NCBI GenBank assembly: GCA_009377525.1
Contig: WHTW01000075.1
Coordinates: forward strand, 1-36,245
DNA length: 36,245 nt
From: Rhodospirillales bacterium
GTDB lineage: Bacteria; Pseudomonadota; Alphaproteobacteria; Reyranellales; Reyranellaceae
Reading direction: 5' to 3'
The translations under genes and the position numbers were made by a program. Positions 31,595 to 36,245 of the stretch are shown here, one piece after another; the first letter of the stretch is position 1, and each line of letters starts with the position of its first letter. The notes under the pieces are model-generated. The model searched no databases and was not told the DNA's origin. It worked only from the letters and a program-made list of their open reading frames with translations.

Positions 31595-32443
31595 ATGGGC
31601 AATACGCCGTTCCTGAAGATGCACGGGCTGGGCAACGACTTCGTCGTGCTCGATGCACGGACGGCTAGCCTCGACCTGACGCCGGAACGGCGCCGCACCA
31701 TCGCCGACCGCCGCCTGGGCGTGGGCTGCGACCAGCTCATCGTGCTCGAACCGCCGACCGAGCGCGAGGCCGACGTCTTCATGCGCATCTACAATCCGGA
31801 CGGAGGCGAGGCTGGCGCCTGCGGCAACGCCACGCGCTGCGTCGCCGCGGTGGTGATGGACGAGCGCAAAACCGATCAGGTCACGGTGCAGACCATCGCC
31901 GGGCTGCTCGAGTCGCAGAAGACCGGGGTTGGCAGCAACGGCCTGCCGGTGATCTCGGTCGACATGGGCCTGGCGCGGCTCGACTGGCGCGAGATTCCTG
32001 TTCGTGAAGCCTGTGACACCAATCACATGCCCGTCGGCATCGGTCCGCTGCACGATTCCGTCGGCACCAACATGGGTAATCCGCACGCGACGTTCTTCGT
32101 CGACGATGCCGCGGCCATCCCGCTGGGCGAGCTCGGCCCGAAGCTCGAGCACGATCGGTTCTTCCCGGAACGCGCCAATATCGGCGTCGCTCAGCTCCTG
32201 GGTGAAGGCAGGCTCAGGCTGAGAGTCTGGGAACGCGGCGCAGGCATAACGCTCGCCTGCGGCTCAGGCGCCTGTGCCGCCGTCGTTGCTGCCAGCCGAC
32301 GAGGACTGGTGCCGCGCAAGGCCGACGTGGTGCTGGAGGGTGGCACGCTCTCCATCGAATGGCTGCGCGACGACCACGTGCTGATGACCGGCGGCATCGC
32401 AGTCGCCTTCAAGGGCGAGCTCGATCGCTCGCTGCTTTCGTGA
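31595..32443 (+). CDS. dapF: Diaminopimelate epimerase
   Basis: A 282-residue DapF. The two catalytic cysteines are in GACGNATRC and ACGSGACAA; the N-terminal FLKMHGLGNDFVVLD is the family start. It interconverts LL- and meso-diaminopimelate for lysine and peptidoglycan synthesis. It is followed 9 bp later by ftsY. In many alphaproteobacteria a tRNA methylthiotransferase gene lies between the two; it is absent here. Confidence 0.97.
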   Translation: MGNTPFLKMHGLGNDFVVLDARTASLDLTPERRRTIADRRLGVGCDQLIVLEPPTEREADVFMRIYNPDGGEAGACGNATRCVAAVVMDERKTDQVTVQTIAGLLESQKTGVGSNGLPVISVDMGLARLDWREIPVREACDTNHMPVGIGPLHDSVGTNMGNPHATFFVDDAAAIPLGELGPKLEHDRFFPERANIGVAQLLGEGRLRLRVWERGAGITLACGSGACAAVVAASRRGLVPRKADVVLEGGTLSIEWLRDDHVLMTGGIAVAFKGELDRSLLS

Positions 32444-32452
32444 GGTGGTCCG

Positions 32453-33559
32453 GTGAGCGAGACGCCTAAACCCGAAGAGGGCGAAGTCGAAAAGGAAGTC
32501 CCGAAGAAGGGCTGGTTGTCGCGGTGGCGCTCCACAGGTGACTCGGAAAGCGAGACGCCTGAACCCGAACCGGCGAGCGAGACGCCTAAACCTGAAGAGG
32601 GCGAAGCTAAACCCGAAGGCGAAGTCGATAAGGAAGCCGAGAAGAAGGGCTGGCTGTCACGGCTGCGCTCCGGCCTCGCAAAATCGACCAAGAGCGTCAC
32701 CGAGAGCATCAGCGGCCTCTTCACCAAGAAGAAGCTCGACCAGCAGACGCTCGACGAATTGGAGGACGCGCTGATCCAGGCCGATCTCGGCGTCAGCGTG
32801 GCCGCGCGTCTGGTCGAGAAGCTCGGCAAGGAGCGCTTCGGCAAGGAAGTGACCGACGAGGAGGTGCGCGCGGCCTTTGCCGACGACATCGCCGAGATCC
32901 TTCAGCCGGTGGCCACGACTCTCGTGATCGATCCCGCGCGCAAGCCGCACGTCGTGCTGGTGATCGGCGTCAACGGCAGCGGCAAGACAACGACCATCGC
33001 CAAGCTCGCCAACCTCTACAAGGGCGAGGGGCGCAAGGTCATGCTGGCGGCCGGCGACACCTTCCGCGCCGCCGCCGTCGAGCAGCTGAAAGTGTGGGGC
33101 GACCGCGCCGGCGTGCCGGTGGTCGCCAGGGACACCGGCGCCGACGCCGCGGGGCTGGCCTACGAGGCATTGGAGCGTGCCAAGGCCGAAGGCTGCGACG
33201 TGCTGTTGATCGATACGGCGGGCCGCCTGCACAACAAGGCCAACCTGATGGACGAGCTTGCCAAGATCGTACGTGTGATCCGCAAGCTCGATCCGGCGGC
33301 GCCGCATTCCTGCCTGCTGGTGCTCGACGCCACGACCGGCCAGAACGCCCATGCCCAAGTCGAGACCTTCAAGACCATGTCGCCGGTCGATGCCCTGGTG
33401 CTGACCAAGCTCGACGGCAGCGCCAAGGGCGGCGTGCTGGTGGCGCTGGCCGAGAAGTTCAAGCTGCCGGTGGTGGCGATCGGCGTCGGCGAAGGCATCG
33501 ACGATCTCAGGCCATTCGAGGCGCGGGCCTTTGCGCGCGGATTGATGGGGCTGATATGA
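32453..33559 (+). CDS. ftsY: Signal recognition particle receptor FtsY
   Basis: A 368-residue SRP receptor. The NG domain runs from about residue 75, with GVNGSGKTTTIAKLA, AGDTFRAAAVEQL, DTAGR and LTKLDGSAKGG. The acidic N-terminal 72 residues contain an internal duplication: residues 2-27 (SETPKPEEGE...KKGWLSRWRS) and 42-73 (SETPKPEEGE...KKGWLSRLRS). The second copy runs into GLAKSTKSVTESISGLFTKKKLD, the normal membrane-targeting amphipathic helix. The start is GTG with GAGG seven bases upstream. It overlaps the next gene by four bases (ATGA). Confidence 0.97.
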   Translation: MSETPKPEEGEVEKEVPKKGWLSRWRSTGDSESETPEPEPASETPKPEEGEAKPEGEVDKEAEKKGWLSRLRSGLAKSTKSVTESISGLFTKKKLDQQTLDELEDALIQADLGVSVAARLVEKLGKERFGKEVTDEEVRAAFADDIAEILQPVATTLVIDPARKPHVVLVIGVNGSGKTTTIAKLANLYKGEGRKVMLAAGDTFRAAAVEQLKVWGDRAGVPVVARDTGADAAGLAYEALERAKAEGCDVLLIDTAGRLHNKANLMDELAKIVRVIRKLDPAAPHSCLLVLDATTGQNAHAQVETFKTMSPVDALVLTKLDGSAKGGVLVALAEKFKLPVVAIGVGEGIDDLRPFEARAFARGLMGLI

Positions 33560-34152
33560 GCGAAGGCGCACAACCCGAACACGGCATGCGGCGGCTCTAT
33601 GCGACAGCTCTGGAGCTGGGGCCACTGCTGCTGTTCTTCGTGGCCAACGGCCGCTGGGGCATCTTCGTCGGCACCGGCGTGTTCATCGTCGCCACGGCGG
33701 TGGCGCTGCCCTGCTATCGCTGGCTGGAGAAGCGCTGGCCGGTCATGCCGCTGGTCGGCGGGTTCTTCGTGCTGGTGTTCGGCGGGCTGACGATCTGGCT
33801 GCAGGACGACACCTTCATCAAGCTGAAGCCGACCATCGTGAACTGCCTGTTCGGCGTGATCCTGGGCGGCGGGCTCCTGCTGCTGAACCGTCCCCTGCTC
33901 AAGCCGATCTTCGGCGCTGCCTTCCGGCTGACCGACGAGGGCTGGCGCAAGCTCACCGTGCGCTGGACGCTGTTCTTCTTCGTGCTGGCTGCCATCAACG
34001 AGGTGATGTGGCGCGGCTTCTCGACCGACACCTGGATCGCCAGCAAGATGTTCCTGAGCTTCCCGCTGACGCTGGTCTTCGCCTTCCTGCAGGTGCCGTT
34101 GCTGCGGCGCTATTGGGATGGTGATGACAACCCCTTCGCCGGCGGCAAGTAA
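33556..34152 (+). CDS. yciB: Inner membrane-spanning protein YciB (septation protein A family)
   Basis: A 198-residue integral membrane protein with five hydrophobic stretches. Family markers include LELGPLLLFFVANGRWGIFVGTG, the KPTIVNCLFGVILGGGLLLLNRPLLK segment and ANEVMW-like NEVMWRGF, matching YciB/IspZ. It is implicated in septation and envelope synthesis in enterobacteria; the exact role is unsettled. It is translationally coupled to ftsY (ATGA), as in many alphaproteobacteria. Confidence 0.93.
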   Translation: MSEGAQPEHGMRRLYATALELGPLLLFFVANGRWGIFVGTGVFIVATAVALPCYRWLEKRWPVMPLVGGFFVLVFGGLTIWLQDDTFIKLKPTIVNCLFGVILGGGLLLLNRPLLKPIFGAAFRLTDEGWRKLTVRWTLFFFVLAAINEVMWRGFSTDTWIASKMFLSFPLTLVFAFLQVPLLRRYWDGDDNPFAGGK

Positions 34153-34157
34153 TCTTC

Positions 34158-34222
34158 GTCTTCCGGACCGCGCGCGTCCCGCGCGCTCATGAGGCGCGCG
34201 AGACGCGCGCGGTCCGGAAGAC
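34158..34222. repeat. 65-bp near-perfect palindrome between convergent genes
   Basis: Arms 34158-34178 and 34202-34222 are perfectly complementary over 21 bp. Inside, CGCGCGC (34180-34186) pairs with GCGCGCG (34194-34200) around TCATGAG. Only C34179/A34201 is unpaired below the loop. The words CGGACCGCGCGC and GCGCGCTCATGAG are shared with the element at 21066-21097. The right arm ends one base before the TAA stop of the IclR gene (34223), so it directly abuts that gene, and it begins 6 bp after the yciB stop. No T tract on either side. Confidence 0.9.
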
Positions 34223-35023
34223 TTAAAGAAGCTGCGGCTGCAGCGCCTCGGTCTCTTCCTTGAGCGCCGCCAGGTACTTCTCGGCGAACGAACCCACTGC
34301 TGAATCCTCGACCCACGCCGCCACGCATACCGCCGCGATGGTGGCGCCGTCATAGCGCCTGAGCGGCACCGCGACGGCGTGATAGCCGCGGCGCATTTCC
34401 TGCGCGGTGATGGCGTAGCCCTGTTCGCGCACGTGTCGGATCTCGGCGCGCAGCGCTTTCTTGTCGGTGACGGTGAAGTCGGTCATCACCTTGGGCTCGA
34501 GCTTTTCCAGCCAGACGTCGAGCGTCTTGTCGGGAAGCTGGCTCAGGATGGCGCGACCCGCCGCGGTGTTGAAGGCGGGGCGCCGCAGGCCGATGGTCGG
34601 CGCCAGCACGTCGGGCCGGCCGTGCAGGGAATGGGCGATCATCACGATGTCGTAGCCGTCCAGCACCGCGGCAAAGCACGACTGCTCGGTGCGATCGCCG
34701 ATGCGCTCGCAGGCCGGCTGCACGACGGTCGAGACCATGTTCGAGCCGAGATAGGCCGAGGCCAGCTCCATGATGCGCGGGGTCAGCCGGAAGCTGCGGC
34801 CGTCGCTCGCCGCCAGGCCGAGGCAGGTGAGCGTGTAGAGAGCGCGCCGGACGCTGGGCTTGGGCAGGTCGGTGGCGCGCGCCACGTCGCTCAAGGTCAT
34901 GTGCTTCTTCTCGCGGCCGAAGGCGCCGATCACCCGGAGCCCGCGCGCAAAGGCTTCGAGGAAGTCGGGCCCATAGCCGCTCGCCGCCCGTTTCTCCGCA
35001 TCCTCTGCCCGCAACCGCGCCAT
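34223..35023 (-). CDS. IclR-family transcriptional regulator (PcaR/PobR-like)
   Basis: A 266-residue regulator. The winged-helix N-domain (about residues 20-85) has MTLSDVARATDLPKPSVRRALYTL and the wing region. The IclR effector domain follows with LAPTIGLRRPAFNTAAGRAIL and the C-terminal MRRGYHAVAVPLRRYDG. The order resembles PcaR/PcaU/PobR-type regulators of aromatic-acid catabolism. GGAG lies seven bases before the ATG at 35023. The nearby Rieske oxygenase gene is a natural target, but this is inferred; no operator is identified. Confidence 0.93.
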   Translation of the reverse strand: MARLRAEDAEKRAASGYGPDFLEAFARGLRVIGAFGREKKHMTLSDVARATDLPKPSVRRALYTLTCLGLAASDGRSFRLTPRIMELASAYLGSNMVSTVVQPACERIGDRTEQSCFAAVLDGYDIVMIAHSLHGRPDVLAPTIGLRRPAFNTAAGRAILSQLPDKTLDVWLEKLEPKVMTDFTVTDKKALRAEIRHVREQGYAITAQEMRRGYHAVAVPLRRYDGATIAAVCVAAWVEDSAVGSFAEKYLAALKEETEALQPQLL

Positions 35024-35045
35024 TCATATGCTCCCGACCTGGACG

Positions 35046-35174
35046 TCAGGCTTTTAGCGCCCAGGCGTTGTCCGCGTCGGCCTGCAACGTGACGGTGTCG
35101 CCCACCGCGGCGGCACGCGTGGAGGCGCATTCGACGTTGAACCTGAGACCTGCCGTCTCGACCGCCTTGGTCGC
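35046..35174 (-). pseudogene. Remnant of an ABC-transporter ATPase C-terminal TOBE domain
   Basis: Between the IclR gene and the Rieske gene a minus-strand frame reads TAGLRFNVECASTRAAAVGDTVTLQADADNAWALKA then stop (TGA at 35046-35048). The ending VGDTVTLQ...NAWAL is typical of the final strands of the TOBE domain of PotA/UgpC-type ATPases. No ATPase domain, start codon or ribosome-binding site precedes it; the frame runs back into the Rieske gene. It may be the remains of a transporter operon lost by deletion. The family match is by eye. Confidence 0.45.
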
Positions 35175-35178
35175 CCGG

Positions 35179-36245
35179 CTACTCGGCGGCCAGCGGCAGC
35201 CGGTTCCTGTTCAGCAAGCCCAGCGGGCTCTTGGCCGTCTGCAGCTTCTCGGCATAGGCGTCGAGCCAGTCCTGCTCGACCGGCGCCACGAACGCACCGC
35301 CGCGCGCGCCGAGATAGATGTCGGGATTGTCGACAGTGGCCGGCACCTTCTTCTCGTTCATCAGCTCCTGCGCAGCCTGCAGGAGGCGCTTGCGGGTGAT
35401 GGCGATCATGCGATCGGATGGCGCGAGATGCTCGAGGCTGCGATCGACGACCTCGCCCATGCACTCGATCATCGCCTGATCCTGCCGGCCGATGCCCTGG
35501 ATGCCCGTGTAGTTGACGTTCTTCTGCATGTCGCGGTCGATCAGGTAGTCGTTCTCGCGCCGCGCCACCAGCCGCCACCGTCCGAACCAGTCGTTGGTGT
35601 TCGGCAGGTACTCCACCTCGGGCTTCAGGCCGGGAATCCAGTCGCCGTTTTTCAGCGTCTCGAGCGGACGCGTCTTCTGCTTCCAGGTGAGGTTGTAGGT
35701 CATGGTGTGGGTGTCATCCATCGGCACGTTCAAGGTGCAGGCGACCTGGTCCTCGAAGAAGCCGTTGGGCGTCAGCGTGATGAACGGGAACAGGAAGTGG
35801 GCATAGCGGTAGTAGTAGGTGCCGGGCTCCGCCGGCCGGTAGGCCGCGTACATCGTGCCCCACTCGGTCTCGGTCGACTTGTAGTCCGGCGCTCGCTCGC
35901 CCACCGACCAGCGGTTGATCGTGGTCGGGTCGACTTCCTCCGTCTTGACGCCGCCGACATGCAGGAAGCCGAAATGCGAGGTGTCGATGTCGCCCTCGAG
36001 CGACTGGAACCAGTTGCAGTCGCGCATGTGGACGCGCGTGATGCGCTCTTCCTCGGGCAGCATCAGCACTTCGACGTTGGGCAGCGACGGCGCTTCCTGG
36101 CGCTGGCCCATGTAGGTCCAGACGATGCCGGCGCGCTCGACCACCTTGTAGGCCTTGGCCTTGATGCGATGCTTGAAGTCCTGCGCCGGCGGCACGTTCG
36201 GCATGTCGAGGCAGTTGCCTAAAACGTCGAACTTCCAGCCGTGAT
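35179..36245 (-). CDS. Rieske non-heme iron oxygenase alpha subunit, phthalate-dioxygenase-like (partial)
   Basis: The gene extends beyond the right edge. Within the window the frame starts at the edge with HGWKFDVLGNCLDMPNVPPA, the second half of the Rieske motif (CxxHGWKF). The catalytic domain has NWFQSLEGDIDTSHFGFLH, the mononuclear iron 2-His pattern with the bridging Asp, and GRQDQAMIECMGEVVDRSLEHL, typical of phthalate 4,5-dioxygenase-type alpha subunits. It should hydroxylate or demethylate an aromatic acid using electrons from a separate reductase. The internal ATG at 36204 is not the start. It ends ...LPLAAE at 35179. The IclR gene next to it may control it. Confidence 0.93.
   Translation of the reverse strand, partial: HGWKFDVLGNCLDMPNVPPAQDFKHRIKAKAYKVVERAGIVWTYMGQRQEAPSLPNVEVLMLPEEERITRVHMRDCNWFQSLEGDIDTSHFGFLHVGGVKTEEVDPTTINRWSVGERAPDYKSTETEWGTMYAAYRPAEPGTYYYRYAHFLFPFITLTPNGFFEDQVACTLNVPMDDTHTMTYNLTWKQKTRPLETLKNGDWIPGLKPEVEYLPNTNDWFGRWRLVARRENDYLIDRDMQKNVNYTGIQGIGRQDQAMIECMGEVVDRSLEHLAPSDRMIAITRKRLLQAAQELMNEKKVPATVDNPDIYLGARGGAFVAPVEQDWLDAYAEKLQTAKSPLGLLNRNRLPLAAE

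Overview
The window looks like a chromosomal segment of a high-GC alphaproteobacterium. The evidence is the minus-strand block ffh-rpsP-rimM-trmD-rplS-leuC-leuD-leuB, the dapF-ftsY-yciB run, a membrane-anchored class I cytochrome c, separate hisN and hisB-hisH genes, and strong GC bias at third codon positions. Placement near Rhodospirillales/Reyranella-like soil bacteria is inference from gene order and protein style. No rRNA, tRNA, CRISPR array, transposase or phage gene was seen.

Layout. 0.1-1.4 kb: a small exported protein, an 18-cysteine copper-storage protein and a DUF1772-like membrane protein. 1.4-4.9 kb: hisB-hisH, then an acyl-CoA dehydrogenase followed by a frameshifted EamA exporter. 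5.0-7.6 kb: a complete envelope-stress module on the minus strand (Spy/CpxP-like protein, OmpR-type regulator, histidine kinase), with an exact GTAAA-N5-GTAAA site upstream and a 30-bp perfect palindrome inside. 7.7-8.2 kb: a GNAT acetyltransferase. 8.2-8.7 kb: a gene-poor gap with a strong sigma70-like promoter and a hairpin. 8.7-12.3 kb: a second signalling cluster, consisting of a large sensor kinase, a divergent receiver plus winged-helix regulator, and a stand-alone receiver. 12.5-17.5 kb: a small exported protein, hisN, cytochrome c, prephenate dehydratase, rpe, a small membrane protein and a GST-like protein. 17.5-21 kb: a PhzF isomerase, a sugar-phosphate isomerase-like TIM barrel and a DUF853/HerA-like ATPase.

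21.2-29.1 kb is the leucine/translation block on the minus strand, with two RDD membrane genes (one broken) between leuC and leuD. 29.2-31.6 kb carries a CPBP protease, a 2-hydroxychromene-2-carboxylate isomerase-like protein and a putative GT-A glycosyltransferase. 31.6-34.2 kb is dapF-ftsY-yciB. 34.2-36.2 kb holds an IclR regulator, a probable remnant of an ABC-transporter ATPase, and a Rieske oxygenase alpha subunit that runs off the right edge.

Most genes are housekeeping. The accessory signal lies in regulation and repeats: four large palindromic elements between genes (6.26, 21.04, 29.91 and 34.16 kb), two of which share a core; two frameshifted membrane-protein genes; a duplicated N-terminal module in FtsY; and an unusual receiver plus MarR-like output regulator. 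I do not see a clear undescribed multi-gene system. The strongest leads are the candidate Cpx-like circuit, the second two-component cluster and the mosaic palindrome family.
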